Positions 1-7,109 are shown, numbered from the stretch's first letter. The stretch is DNA of 9,593 nucleotides from Pyrinomonadaceae bacterium (GCA_025929655.1 JAICPV010000053.1:1-9593); one strand, 5' to 3'. The notes: a model not told the origin generated them from the sequence alone. A program made the numbers and translations.

Positions 1-2
1 AG

Positions 3-16
3 CACGCTAAAGCGTG
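3..16. repeat. Short perfect palindrome at window edge
   Basis: CACGCT-AA-AGCGTG is a perfect inverted repeat with 6-base arms, lying 10 bases beyond the stop codon of the Bax inhibitor-1 gene. There is no adjacent T-tract on the minus strand within view, so it is not a convincing intrinsic terminator as seen. The window cuts off what follows, so it may be the end of a larger stop-adjacent palindromic element like the two others in this window. That link is inferred from position only. Confidence 0.45.
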
Positions 17-26
17 AACTCTAAAC

Positions 27-737
27 CTAATCGCGCGAGCTGAAGATCGTCAATACATACCAGAACAGCAGTGCGATGCTGGCAAACAACGTCAGCGACG
101 CAGCGACGTGCTGCTCGGTGTTGAAGCGATGAAGTACATTAGACGTTTCGTAAAGTATCGCGGTGCCCGCAAACGCCACCATTACGAAAGCGAAGACGGT
201 GCCGAGCGTAAATCCGAAGAGCGCGCTTGCTACGATGAACCCGAGAGCCATAAATCCGCCGATCGCAAGGATCGGTCCGAGGAATGAAAAATCGCTCCGC
301 GTCAGAAACACCGTCGCGGTTATCCCGAGGAACAGGCCGAGCGTAACGATCCCCGCCTTCATTAGGACCGACGCGTCACCCGCGTAATACGTCGAGATGA
401 AGATCAACGGGACGAAGATCACGGCCTCGGCTACGATGAATATTCCCAGTCCCAGGAACTGTGTCATCTTCGACGTCTCAGACACAGCCCAGCGATTCGC
501 CAAGAACGAGACGCCCATAAACAGCCCGAGAACCAGCAGCCAGCCCATGGCTCCACCGCTGAATATCATGGTAGCGATCGCGGTCGCTGCTCCCGAAACA
601 AAGAGAGCCGCCTCCACGCCGATGAAAGCAAGGATCGCCGCGGCAAGCAGCATGTAGGTCTTGCGGATGAACTGCGCCCGTTTTTCCGGGAGCGCTTCCG
701 CTGCAGATTGTCCAAACGATGTTGCAAATTCGTTCAT
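27..737 (-). CDS. Bax inhibitor-1/YccA family membrane protein
   Basis: A 236-residue integral membrane protein with seven hydrophobic segments at about residues 28-49, 62-82, 91-115, 124-145, 151-173, 177-197 and 211-232. This is the normal size and topology of bacterial BI-1/YccA (TMBIM) proteins, inner-membrane proteins linked to calcium leak or to FtsH regulation. The family signature region near the end of helix 6 reads ILYETSNVLHRF. The ATG at 737 is chosen because the open frame extends upstream to 836, but that extension runs through the pckG terminator and its own promoter, and residue 1 here begins the usual hydrophilic N-terminus. No strong Shine-Dalgarno is visible. The position that is usually Asp in the YDT-like motif is Glu197, and the Asp expected in the last helix appears replaced (LFAS, 217-220). 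The gene has its own promoter after pckG. The family call is firm, the cellular role is not. Confidence 0.9.
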   Translation of the reverse strand: MNEFATSFGQSAAEALPEKRAQFIRKTYMLLAAAILAFIGVEAALFVSGAATAIATMIFSGGAMGWLLVLGLFMGVSFLANRWAVSETSKMTQFLGLGIFIVAEAVIFVPLIFISTYYAGDASVLMKAGIVTLGLFLGITATVFLTRSDFSFLGPILAIGGFMALGFIVASALFGFTLGTVFAFVMVAFAGTAILYETSNVLHRFNTEQHVAASLTLFASIALLFWYVLTIFSSRD

Positions 738-791
738 AGTGTTGATTAGATGAAATTTAAGTGAAATTCGTCCAACAAATCTTACGAAAAG

Positions 792-821
792 ATTATACGA
801 AAGATCGTTGTTTTGAGTGAA
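792..821 (-). promoter_or_regulatory. Sigma-70-like promoter of the BI-1 gene
   Basis: On the minus strand a perfect TATAAT (792-797) is preceded, 18 bases upstream, by TTCACT (816-821), which matches four of six bases of TTGACA. Transcription would begin near 785, giving a leader of roughly 48 bases before the ATG at 737. The -35 box overlaps the T-tract of the pckG terminator, so the two transcription units are butted together. Confidence 0.6.
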
Positions 822-849
822 AAAAAGCGGCCGCATCAGCGCCCGCTTT
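820..849 (-). terminator. Intrinsic terminator of pckG
   Basis: Read on the minus strand, AAAGCGG-G-CGC, loop TGAT, then GCG-G-CCGCTTT forms a GC-rich stem of ten pairs with one internal G/G mismatch, running straight into seven T residues (820-826). It begins 8 bases after the pckG stop codon. This is a textbook Rho-independent terminator. Confidence 0.88.
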
Positions 850-857
850 CATTGTCG

Positions 858-2741
858 TTAACTTGCCGCCTTTGCGGTTTCGATCGGCTCCGGCCTCGGC
901 GTCGCAAGTCCGAGTTCCTTCGATCGCCAAAGGTTCGAAACCAGCAACTCGCGCATGAACGTCATTTCCTTCGGCAGGCGATCGTAAAGCTTGTAGAAAA
1001 GGTCGTCGTGCTGTGCGATCTCTTGCAGCCACAATTCGCGGTCGATCTTCATCACTTTTTCAAACTGTTCTTTCGAAAAATCGAGTCCTCGCCAATCCAT
1101 GTGCTCATATTTCGGCATCCATCCGAGCGGCGTTTCAGTGCCCACCGATTTGCCCCGCGACCGCTCGACGACCCATTTAAGTACGCGCATGTTCTCACCG
1201 AATCCCGGCCACGCGAACTTGCCGTTCTCATCTTTCAGGAACCAATTGACGGAAAAGATCCGCGGCGGGTCGGGGATCTGCCGGCCGAGGCTTAGCCAGT
1301 GCGAAAAATAATCGCCCATGTGATAACCGGCGAACGGCAGCATCGCGAATGGATCGCGGCGAACCTCGCCGATATTGCCGAACGCGGCGGCCGTCATCTC
1401 GGAGCCCATCGTTGCGGCCATGTAAACGCCGAACGCCCAGTTGAATGACTGCTGCACCAGCGGAACGACCGAATTGCGGCGGCCGCCAAATATGAACGCA
1501 GAAACAGGCACACCAGACGGATCGTCAAACTTTTCATCAACCACCGGGCACTGCGTGATCGGAGCGGTAAAGCGCGCGTTCGGATGCGCGGCTTTCGATT
1601 CCGAGCCCGGCGTCCAATCATTACCCTGCCAGTCGATCGCATGTGCCGGCGGTTCGCCGTCCATGCCTTCCCACCAAACGTCGCCGTCGTCGGTCAGGGC
1701 CACGTTCGTAAAGATCGTGTTTTCCCTGATCGACTCCATCGCGTTCGGATTGGTCGAGTAGTTCGTTCCGGGAGCAACGCCGAAGAACCCGAATTCCGGA
1801 TTGATCGCCCGCAGCTTGCCGGTGTCGTCGGGTTTGATCCACGCTATGTCGTCTCCGACTGTGGTGATTTCCCAGCCTTCTTCCTGGAACGGCTTCGGTG
1901 GGATCAGCATTGCAAAGTTCGTCTTGCCGCATGCCGACGGGAACGCCGCGCAGACGTAATCCTTCCGGCCGTCAGGCGATTTCACGCCGACGATCAGCAT
2001 ATGCTCTGCCAGCCAGCCCTGAGCGCGGCCGAGCGTAGATGCGATGCGAAGCGCAAGGCACTTCTTACCGAGCAGCGCGTTGCCGCCATATCCGGAGCCA
2101 TACGAAACGATCGAATTTTCCTCCGGGAAATGGACGATGTATTTATCTTTCGGGTCGGGCGAGCACGGCCATGCAACATCAGCTTGGCCCTCCGCAAGCG
2201 GCATCCCGACCGAGTGTAAGCATTTTGTAAACTCGCCGTCGCCCATCGCATCGAGCGCTTTCGTGCCCATCCTCGTCATGATCTTCATGTTCACGGCGAC
2301 GTACGGCGAGTCGGAAAGCTGCACGCCGAACTGCGAGATCGGCGAACCGAGCGGTCCCATGCAAAACGGGATGACATACATCGTGCGGCCGCGCATCGAA
2401 CCGCGAAATTTTGGCGTCAGAATCCCTTTCATTTCCGACGGCGCCATCCAGTTGTTCGTCGGGCCGGCGTCGATCTTCGCACGCGAGCAAATGTAGGTAC
2501 GGTCCTCGACACGGGCTACGTCCGACGGATGCGAACGCGCAAGGAAGCTGTTCGGGCGTTTTTCCTCGTTCAGCTTGATGAACGTGCCTGCGTCAACCAT
2601 CTCCTGGCACAGTCTGTTGTATTCCTCGTCGGAACCGTCGCAAAGATGGATCGCATCCGGCTCGCAAAGCTCGGCCATGTCGGCCAGCCAGCGGTTAAGT
2701 TCCGTGTTTGCAATGTTTTCGGGGATCGTATAGTTCGCCAT
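858..2741 (-). CDS. pckG: Phosphoenolpyruvate carboxykinase (GTP)
   Basis: A 627-residue cytosolic enzyme converting oxaloacetate and GTP to PEP, GDP and CO2 (EC 4.1.1.32), the entry step of gluconeogenesis, also able to run in the anaplerotic direction. Length is normal for the GTP-dependent family. The P-loop FPSACGKTNFAML is at 267-279 and carries the reactive Cys271, which separates this class from ATP-type PckA. The substrate-loop motif YGSGYGGN is at 214-221. By alignment with the rat enzyme from memory, the Mn-binding residues are Lys227, His247 and Asp298, the last within VGDDIAW at 295-301. NPNARF (387-391) and AFIFGGRR (415-422) are also family signatures. The ATG at 2741 gives a standard N-terminus, though no strong Shine-Dalgarno is present. 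The gene stands alone, with a 108-base leader region upstream and a strong terminator downstream. It looks intact, with no missing key residue. Confidence 0.97.
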   Translation of the reverse strand: MANYTIPENIANTELNRWLADMAELCEPDAIHLCDGSDEEYNRLCQEMVDAGTFIKLNEEKRPNSFLARSHPSDVARVEDRTYICSRAKIDAGPTNNWMAPSEMKGILTPKFRGSMRGRTMYVIPFCMGPLGSPISQFGVQLSDSPYVAVNMKIMTRMGTKALDAMGDGEFTKCLHSVGMPLAEGQADVAWPCSPDPKDKYIVHFPEENSIVSYGSGYGGNALLGKKCLALRIASTLGRAQGWLAEHMLIVGVKSPDGRKDYVCAAFPSACGKTNFAMLIPPKPFQEEGWEITTVGDDIAWIKPDDTGKLRAINPEFGFFGVAPGTNYSTNPNAMESIRENTIFTNVALTDDGDVWWEGMDGEPPAHAIDWQGNDWTPGSESKAAHPNARFTAPITQCPVVDEKFDDPSGVPVSAFIFGGRRNSVVPLVQQSFNWAFGVYMAATMGSEMTAAAFGNIGEVRRDPFAMLPFAGYHMGDYFSHWLSLGRQIPDPPRIFSVNWFLKDENGKFAWPGFGENMRVLKWVVERSRGKSVGTETPLGWMPKYEHMDWRGLDFSKEQFEKVMKIDRELWLQEIAQHDDLFYKLYDRLPKEMTFMRELLVSNLWRSKELGLATPRPEPIETAKAAS

Positions 2742-2849
2742 AGTTTTCGGGTTCAGGCTCTATATTTGTTCAAATGACAGATTGTAGAAATTATTAAAGG
2801 CCTAATAGCGGCCTCATTTTGCAAGTATTCGTCAATGTTATCACAACAT
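2742..2849 (-). promoter_or_regulatory. pckG upstream region with small inverted repeats
   Basis: The 108 bases between pckG and the adjacent palindromic element must hold the pckG promoter unless transcription enters from upstream. I see no well-spaced -35/-10 pair. TACAAT (2781-2786) is a possible -10 and TTGACG (2830-2835) a -35-like word at the wrong spacing. Two short inverted repeats are present: AATGTT-N5-AACATT (2834-2850), which could be an operator, and AGGCC-N7-GGCCT (2798-2814). No named regulator site is recognised. Confidence 0.35.
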
Positions 2850-2962
2850 TGCAGAAGCCCGCACGTAAGTGAGGGCGTAACTTCCAAGGTAGACACATCC
2901 CTTCTTGTACAAGGTTGTTCTACGTCGAGTGTTTAGCCCTTACTCACGTGCGGGCTTCTGCA
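2850..2962. repeat. Large imperfect palindromic (REP/BIME-like) element A
   Basis: Two 27-base arms (2850-2876 and 2936-2962) are inverted copies of each other with two differences, one of which is a G-U wobble in the RNA of either strand. They enclose 59 bases centred near the perfect 10-base palindrome CTTGTACAAG (2904-2913). The right arm overlaps the 3' end of the EamA gene and encodes its last five residues and its TGA stop. The size, inverted-pair layout and extragenic position fit a REP pair or a small non-autonomous palindromic element. No T-tract follows, so termination would not be by the standard intrinsic mechanism. Confidence 0.75.
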
Positions 2963-3825
2963 TTTAAATCGCGTTTCTGACCGGCATATTGTCTCAGCGT
3001 ATGCACAGCGATCGCTGTGATAATTATCGCGCCGCCGAGCAATGCCCATTGGGAAGGCCGTTCACCGACGAAAATGAAAACCCATACTGGATTGAGCAGC
3101 GGCTCGATAAACCCGATCAGGCTAGCGTCCAGCGGCCGCGTGCCTCCGCGCACACCTTTTATAAATAAGATGTATGAAATCCCGATCTGCACGACGCCGA
3201 GAAACGAAACCGCGAACCAATCCAAATATGTCATTGAAGGGATCGCAGAAATACCAGACGGTGAATTCACAAGCGCCAACAGAAAGTTTCCATAGATCAC
3301 GGTGATGACCGGATTGAGGTGATCGGCCCTCGGATGCCGCAACAACATTATGTAAAGACCAAGCAAAACACCGGAAAAAAGCGCGGCGATGTTTCCCTGA
3401 TAGTCTTCAAGTCGAAGCTGCCCCACGAAGAAAAGACTCATCCCCGCAAGCACGACAACGACCGTGATCAGGTCGCGAAGATGAAACTTTTCGCCGATAA
3501 CGAACGGTGCAAAGACCAGTATGTAGATCGGAGCAGTGTACTGAAGGAATATCGCGTTCGCGGCCGTCGTCTTCTTCGTCGCCCAAACGAACAGGAACAA
3601 AAGCAGCGCGTAAATGATCGTCGTCAGGATGCCGAATGCGTCGATCCTTAATCCGTCTTTCCGCGTGAGCAGCAGGACCGTGACGGCGGCGAAGAGCGAG
3701 CGAAAGAACGTGACTTGATAAGCGTCCAGCGTCGTAAGCTTGATGAACAACCCGCCCGTGCTCCAGAGAAACACGGCGATAAGCACGAAGACGACCGGAG
3801 AAAAGTTGCGCTCGTCAGTGGTCAC
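2944..3825 (-). CDS. EamA/DMT superfamily transporter
   Basis: A 293-residue inner-membrane protein with about ten hydrophobic helices arranged as two EamA repeats, roughly residues 9-137 and 144-281, as usual for drug/metabolite transporters. Each repeat ends with the typical signature: QYTAPIYILVFAPFVIGEK near 95-113 and FIEPLLNPVWVFIFVGERPS near 239-258. The substrate cannot be told from sequence; relatives export amino acids, metabolites or drugs. The start is GTG at 3825, because an in-frame TAA lies four codons upstream and the next in-frame candidate falls inside helix 1. No Shine-Dalgarno is evident. Only 16 bases separate the start codon from palindromic element B, so the gene probably depends on read-through from the ferredoxin-domain gene or on a promoter inside element B. 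The C-terminal residues 289-293 (AEART) and the stop are encoded by element A. Confidence 0.9.
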   Translation of the reverse strand: MTTDERNFSPVVFVLIAVFLWSTGGLFIKLTTLDAYQVTFFRSLFAAVTVLLLTRKDGLRIDAFGILTTIIYALLLFLFVWATKKTTAANAIFLQYTAPIYILVFAPFVIGEKFHLRDLITVVVVLAGMSLFFVGQLRLEDYQGNIAALFSGVLLGLYIMLLRHPRADHLNPVITVIYGNFLLALVNSPSGISAIPSMTYLDWFAVSFLGVVQIGISYILFIKGVRGGTRPLDASLIGFIEPLLNPVWVFIFVGERPSQWALLGGAIIITAIAVHTLRQYAGQKRDLNAEART

Positions 3826-3841
3826 GAAAGAGTTTTACCAC

Positions 3842-3925
3842 ACAGGCGGAAACCCGAGCGATAGCGAGGGTCTCTCTTCTAACCATCGGATTTACACCTT
3901 CCCTATCGGTCGGGTTTCTGCCTGT
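3842..3925. repeat. Imperfect palindromic (REP-like) element B
   Basis: Two 30-base arms (3842-3871 and 3896-3925) are inverted copies matching at 26 positions, separated by 24 bases. Its right end starts on the last base of the TGA stop of the ferredoxin-domain gene, and its left end lies 16 bases before the EamA start codon, so it fills the intergenic space almost exactly. The arm begins ACAGGCAGAAACCCG, sharing a GCAGAAnCCCG core with element A, with diverged remainder. A transcript from the ferredoxin-domain gene would form a long hairpin directly after its stop codon. No T-tract follows. Confidence 0.72.
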
Positions 3926-4962
3926 CATTCTCCGGATGTCGCGGTGGCAATTGTTTCGCGGAGTTTTTTTGCAGAGGTCGTCACAGGTTCAAGCTCAACG
4001 TCCTCGACATTCCCGCGCACTTTTTTACCGAACACGGCATTCCACGGTGGAATGACGATATGCACGTTGCCGTTAGCTCGAGCCTGACAGGCGAGGCGGA
4101 TAAATGGCTTCTGTTCCTCGGGCTGGTTGTACCCGAACACCCGCATCGCGCGGCGTTCCCGGGGCGAAGGCTCGGTTAATTTTTCCTGACCGCCGATAAC
4201 GCCGACCCAGCATGTACCGCACGAGGCTGACGTGCACTCGATCGGAACCGGCCCTTCCCAGCAGCGATAATCCAACGACTGCCAATCCCGGGAATGATCT
4301 TTTTGTGAAGCAGACGCGATCTCTTCATCGTTGATGATCGGAAACTTCCCTTCCGACTCGAATGCCTTGAAATGGATCGAAAATTTCTTATCGACCGTTT
4401 TCAGGAACCCAAAGATGCCCTGCGAATCGTCTTTTGCGCGTTCTGCAACGATCTCGTCGGGCGACTTCGCCCAAAGGCCCTGGGGCTGCTCGATGGCTCC
4501 CGGAGCTTTTCTGAATTCGTCTAGCCCAACCTGCACGAGACTCATCAGTCCGACCGCGCAGATCGCCATTATCAGCGGCTCGCTCGTTTTTGCCTTCACC
4601 GAAGCGAGGTGCGTAAGCGTCCTGATCTCATTCGCAAGATCGCCGACGCCGTCCATCGTCTCGGCGCGTTTCGTGATCACTTCCTTCACCTGCGGCCAAT
4701 AGCGGTGCCCGTAAAGAAAACGATGCGACGTATCGATCTTGTCGAGCACGCCGAAATCGCCGGTCATCGAGATCCCCTTCATCGCCTCTTCCGGGTCGTC
4801 CGACGATTCCAGATAGTTCAAAAGGTCCAGCGGATAGAACCGAAACCAGATCTGCACCGCGTTGCGGTCCACCTCATGAATATCCGGCAGCAAAGACCCC
4901 ACCGCCTTCAACCACTCGGCCTCGGCCTTCTTCTCCAGTGCCCCTACAAATGCGTTGCCCAT
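3925..4962 (-). CDS. Protein with C-terminal [2Fe-2S] ferredoxin domain
   Basis: A 345-residue protein. The C-terminal third (about 235-310) has the plant-type ferredoxin cluster pattern C-x4-C-x2-C (Cys243, 248, 251, in ECTSASCGTC) and a distant fourth cysteine in RLACQARANG (Cys292), so it should bind one [2Fe-2S] cluster and carry single electrons. The N-terminal 200 residues I do not recognise. They are mostly helical in character, contain a conserved-looking HRFLYGHRYW stretch (80-89, with His80 and His86), and one hydrophobic segment at about 129-147 (PLIMAICAVGLMSLVQVGL) that may be a membrane helix or a buried core helix. There is no signal peptide. The ATG at 4962 follows a weak CAGG. 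Partner reductase or oxidase genes are not adjacent; the next gene is a transporter, possibly co-transcribed. An electron-transfer role is inferred from the cluster motif only; the partner and pathway are unknown. Confidence 0.85.
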   Translation of the reverse strand: MGNAFVGALEKKAEAEWLKAVGSLLPDIHEVDRNAVQIWFRFYPLDLLNYLESSDDPEEAMKGISMTGDFGVLDKIDTSHRFLYGHRYWPQVKEVITKRAETMDGVGDLANEIRTLTHLASVKAKTSEPLIMAICAVGLMSLVQVGLDEFRKAPGAIEQPQGLWAKSPDEIVAERAKDDSQGIFGFLKTVDKKFSIHFKAFESEGKFPIINDEEIASASQKDHSRDWQSLDYRCWEGPVPIECTSASCGTCWVGVIGGQEKLTEPSPRERRAMRVFGYNQPEEQKPFIRLACQARANGNVHIVIPPWNAVFGKKVRGNVEDVELEPVTTSAKKLRETIATATSGE

Positions 4963-5154
4963 AATGTAAAACCTGCGTCAGAAACAAACAATCATTTAAG
5001 CAAATCGGTTAAGGCGGTACAAATCGGGTATGCCCTTCCGTTCACCCGTTCTAAAAACCCTCGGAGGCTCGGCCTCTGAAATTGATGCGTCGAGCTCCGG
5101 AAAAGGGAGGAGCCTTTTCGCTAAGTATGGAAGCTATTTACCGATTTTTTTTAT
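4963..5154 (-). other. Intergenic region with hairpins and a direct repeat
   Basis: This 192-base gap separates the VWA gene's stop from the ferredoxin-domain gene's start. Just past the VWA stop, GAAAAGG and CCTTTTC (5100-5106 and 5113-5119) form a perfect 7-base stem with a 6-base loop, but no T-tract follows. Further on, GAGGC-CGA-GCCTC (5064-5076) is followed four bases after its stem by five T residues on the minus strand (5053-5057), a possible weak terminator. Nearer the ferredoxin-domain gene, CAAATCGG occurs twice (5001-5008 and 5020-5027), 19 bases apart, in a position suited to an operator. I find no convincing promoter boxes. Confidence 0.4.
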
Positions 5155-7101
5155 TTATCGCCGGACGCTGTTTATTTGCACGTACGCGTCGGGACGTTTG
5201 ACGCGGATCTTGAGACGTGGCGACGGCCGGTTGTTGCCGGTGCCGGTTCTTGATGGTGCTTCAACGATCTGGGAGCGAAATGTAATATCGTATGCGCTGC
5301 GAAGCTGGCGGGCGATGTCTTCGTAAGCCTGCTGGATCTGCGAAAGCTGCGCGATCGGATAATAGACGCCACCGGAAAGCTTCGCAAGACGCTCCCCTTC
5401 TTCCTGGGCCTTCGACGTGAGCGAAACATTGAGGTAGCGCTGACGCAGCGGGTCGACAGCGGCGTTCAAATCCTGAGTCGCTCCCTGCGCTGCCAGGCTG
5501 GTCGGGACATAAAGCGGATAGATCAACGCACCGCTTTCCGCGATCGAACCGGCGAGAGAATCAAACGGAATGAATGAACGGTTATCGTCGCCGTCCGTCA
5601 AGATCACGATCGCGGTTCGGTCGCCTTTCAACGGCCGCAGGGTTTCCATCAACGTGTATCCCAACGCATCGTAGTAGGCAGTCGCTCCGCCGGCGTCGAA
5701 CGTGTCCAAGCTTTCGGAAAGTTTTGTCTTGTCTGTGGTGAATCCGGCGAGGACCTTGACATCTTCATTGAACAAAACGATCGAAACGCGGTCGTTTTTA
5801 TCGACCGTATTCACGAAATTACGCGCCGCTTTGCGGATAAAATTCACGTACTCATCGATGCTGCCCGAAACATCCAGGAGAAGTACGAGATTCACGGGAG
5901 CAGAAACGGGCTTCACGGAAACGATCTCGCGTGTATCGCCGCTTTCCGTGACCTCAAAATCCTCGGGTTTCAGGTCACCGATCGCACGATTGTGAACATC
6001 TACCACGCGCGCCGTCGCAGTTTTAACGTTCGCCTGCGCGATATCCTCACGACGTTCCGTGGTGGAAAGAACAGGAAGCGAACGCGCCGGCGGGAGCGTT
6101 TTCGCAAAGTCGCCGAAATATTTCGGGCTCGCACGGCGGATGGCCTCCACCAGGTCGACATCGCCGCTTTTCACGATGGCTTTTGCTGCCTCGGTTAGCG
6201 GGCGTTCTCGCAGATCGCTTGTAACTTCGTTCGGCGGAACGTTAAGAAGCACGATACCCCGCGCAGTGGTGAAATTTAAAGAAACGGATGTGGAGTTTTC
6301 GCTCCCGGTTTTTCTTTTTTTCGTTTTTGATTTTTTGTCCCTGTCTTTTTCCACCGGCGTATCGACGTTGGTTTCGGATTCGGAAGTTTTAACCTCCTGG
6401 CCGCCCGCTGACGCAGTCGGCTCTGACTCGCGCACACTCGCTACAGCTCTTGGCTCTGCCTTTGGTTTTTTACTTTTTTCCTGCGAGGGAAAGCGTCCTT
6501 TGATCTGAAATCGCCCGCCCGAACGCTCCTTCACTTCTTCAAGGTCGAAGTCCGCAAGGAAACGCGGTTTCGATGTCGTCCAATGGAATTCGTATTTCAG
6601 ATCGTCGACAGGCACATCGGCAGCGATGGTTCCGGTGTCGGTCGTGGCTTTCACGGATTCGAAATCGCCGTCCACCAGGATAATGCCGTCGCGCGTTTCG
6701 ACCTCCAGTTTGGTCCTTTCGGGAACCGAAAGCTTTAGATCGATCCGCTTTGAAAGCGAACTCGGTTTCACCTCGATCAGAAAATGGCCCTTCGAATTTT
6801 GAACAATGACCTCGCTTTCAGATAGCTCATCTTTCGAAATGATCGAAAGCATTCCGGGTGCAAGCTCGTTTTCCGGGTTATTTTGTGCGGGTTTCTGCAA
6901 TTCATCAACAGCGGCCTTGTCTGAAGCATCGAGGGCGGCAGGTCCCTGGGCTACAACCTCGACACGGCCGAATCGGTTGATTATCTCGATAGTCTGTCCG
7001 CTCGATAGCGCTAGTTCGCGTTGGACGGTTTGGCCGTTGACGACGGCCGAGGCCGCGATCACGAAAACAACTATGACCGCAATTTTTAGGATTGATCTCA
7101 C
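5155..7101 (-). CDS. Secreted VWA-domain protein (acidobacterial VWFA-related)
   Basis: A 648-residue exported protein. Residues 1-23 form a Sec signal peptide (MRSILKI, hydrophobic run, likely cleavage VNG/QT). About 25-190 shows the repeating beta pattern of DUF4097-like adhesin regions (G-I-V-G-F-V-A-T spacing). About 206-270 is a charged Lys/Ser/Glu/Thr linker. A short lead-in (KPEDFEVTESG) precedes a von Willebrand A domain at about 403-595 with a full metal-ion adhesion site: DVSGS (410-414), Thr474 and TDGDD (502-506). This architecture matches the VWFA-related family common in Acidobacteriota. Start choice: GTG at 7101 gives a clean signal peptide and lies 8 bases past the kinase stop, whereas the ATG at 7176 would overlap the kinase gene by 67 bases and add 25 hydrophilic residues before the signal. 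Likely role is metal-dependent protein binding in the periplasm or at the cell surface; the ligand is unknown. Probably co-transcribed with the kinase gene. Confidence 0.88.
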   Translation of the reverse strand: MRSILKIAVIVVFVIAASAVVNGQTVQRELALSSGQTIEIINRFGRVEVVAQGPAALDASDKAAVDELQKPAQNNPENELAPGMLSIISKDELSESEVIVQNSKGHFLIEVKPSSLSKRIDLKLSVPERTKLEVETRDGIILVDGDFESVKATTDTGTIAADVPVDDLKYEFHWTTSKPRFLADFDLEEVKERSGGRFQIKGRFPSQEKSKKPKAEPRAVASVRESEPTASAGGQEVKTSESETNVDTPVEKDRDKKSKTKKRKTGSENSTSVSLNFTTARGIVLLNVPPNEVTSDLRERPLTEAAKAIVKSGDVDLVEAIRRASPKYFGDFAKTLPPARSLPVLSTTERREDIAQANVKTATARVVDVHNRAIGDLKPEDFEVTESGDTREIVSVKPVSAPVNLVLLLDVSGSIDEYVNFIRKAARNFVNTVDKNDRVSIVLFNEDVKVLAGFTTDKTKLSESLDTFDAGGATAYYDALGYTLMETLRPLKGDRTAIVILTDGDDNRSFIPFDSLAGSIAESGALIYPLYVPTSLAAQGATQDLNAAVDPLRQRYLNVSLTSKAQEEGERLAKLSGGVYYPIAQLSQIQQAYEDIARQLRSAYDITFRSQIVEAPSRTGTGNNRPSPRLKIRVKRPDAYVQINSVRR

Positions 7102-7109
7102 TAAACTTT

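Noticed and set aside
738..836. N-terminal extension of the BI-1 frame by 33 codons
   Set aside because: The extension would run through the BI-1 promoter and into the pckG terminator, and the added residues do not resemble the family N-terminus. The ATG at 737 gives the usual length.
1584..2219. Long plus-strand open frame opposite pckG
   Set aside because: It lies fully antisense to a confidently identified enzyme, is Arg-rich and low in recognisable motifs, and has no support as a gene; it is a reading-frame shadow, as are the other plus-strand frames here.
2850..2962. Element A as a CRISPR repeat or tRNA-like structure
   Set aside because: There are only two inverted arms rather than direct repeats with spacers, and no cloverleaf, anticodon arm or CCA end is present.
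5100..5119. Perfect 7-base stem after the VWA gene as an intrinsic terminator
   Set aside because: The stem is AT-rich and followed on the minus strand by CGGAGCTCG rather than a T-tract, so it does not meet the usual terminator criteria.
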